The notes below the pieces were generated by a model. That model did not search any database. It saw only the letters and a list, made by a program, of their open reading frames with translations, and was not told the origin of the DNA. This document shows positions 52,672 to 52,826 of a stretch of 52,826 bases of DNA, in pieces. Numbering within the stretch: position 1 is the first letter of the stretch; every line of letters starts with the position of its first letter. Both the position numbers and the translations under genes were made by a program. The stretch is from Ignavibacteriales bacterium (lineage in GTDB: Bacteria > Bacteroidota > Ignavibacteria > T3Sed10-11), in NCBI GenBank assembly GCA_003562775.1, contig PWTU01000297.1, forward strand, positions 1 to 52,826. Direction: 5' to 3'.

Positions 52672-52826
52672 TTACTTCAATTCGAGTATTGAACGGACTT
52701 TTTTGAATTCATTTTCCAACATATACATTAATTTATCTGCACCTGCTAACGAGCCGGCTTTCCCGAGGTATTCGATCTTTGAACAGATTTGTGACATCCT
52801 GATTATACCGAGATTAAGGCAGCTTC
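52672..52826 (-). CDS. partial HPT-domain C-terminus of a paralogous kinase
   Basis: The last 50 residues of a gene cut by the window edge read SCLNLGIIRMSQICSKIEYL...MLENEFKKVRSILELK. They align with the C-terminus of the neighbouring kinase (SCSNLGIITMANICSDIENL...MLEREFKKVRNILESK). A tandem duplication of kinases is likely. It ends 28 bp before the next kinase start. Confidence 0.85.
   Translation of the reverse strand, partial: SCLNLGIIRMSQICSKIEYLGKAGSLAGADKLMYMLENEFKKVRSILELK

Overview
The window is almost entirely one co-directional (minus-strand) flagellar and chemotaxis gene cluster of roughly 50 kb. It is bounded at low coordinates by a tRNA-Val gene with a tyrosine integrase beside it, and at high coordinates by a pair of hybrid histidine kinases, one of them cut by the window edge. 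P-ring (FlgI) and L-ring (FlgH) genes show a diderm, Gram-negative-type cell. Base composition is moderately AT-rich. FlhF/FlhG point to controlled flagellar number and placement. CsrA/FliW, a TIGR02530-type protein, a MotE-like protein, DUF342/FapA, a SwrB-like protein and a divergent CheZ together argue against an ordinary gamma-proteobacterium. They fit a less-studied phylum (FCB-group or Fibrobacterota/Chitinivibrionia-like, Spirochaete-like or delta-proteobacterial neighbours). The lineage is an inference and is not proven.

Layout in transcription order, from high to low coordinates. (1) 52.8-45.3 kb: the tail of one HPT-ending kinase, a complete paralogous hybrid kinase, a REC protein with a CheX/CheC-like tail, FapA, and a HEAT-repeat protein. 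(2) 45.3-39.6 kb: chemotaxis genes cheR, cheY, cheY, cheZ, cheA, cheB and a small Cys-containing protein. (3) 39.4-26.6 kb: flgB-flgC-orf-fliE-fliF-fliG-fliH-fliI-fliJ-motE-like-fliK-flgD-TIGR02530-flgE. (4) 26.1-15.5 kb: fliL-fliM-fliN-fliO-fliP-fliQ-fliR-flhB-flhA-flhF-flhG-orf-fliA. (5) 15.5-1.5 kb: HDOD protein, GAF sensor kinase, SwrB-like protein, flgF-flgG-flgA-flgH-flgI-flgJ-flgN-flgK-flgL-fliW-csrA-motA-motB-HD-GYP. (6) 1.4-0 kb: tRNA-Val, integrase, and a possible IS edge. Flagellin, fliD, fliS, cheW and receptors are not in the window.

The most unusual signals lie around hook construction. The leaders of flgE (hook subunit) and fliK (hook-length ruler) each carry one copy of the same structured RNA motif. 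They share GGGGCTGGCCC, GGAAGCCC, and a stem closing a 12-nt loop with GAACGA, and in both cases a sequence in or next to the motif is complementary to the gene's own Shine-Dalgarno. No other gene in the window has it. FliK is also very long (about 1025 aa) and contains a (GACCTCY)n heptanucleotide tandem array of about 31-35 units, whose slippage would shift frame. Other oddities are an in-frame stop near the 5' end of fliN, a strongly palindromic 250-bp block between flgE and fliL, two sigma-54-like promoters (before flgB and fliL), a FlgJ fused to a lytic transglycosylase domain, and dispersed TTAATTGTTAA palindromes.
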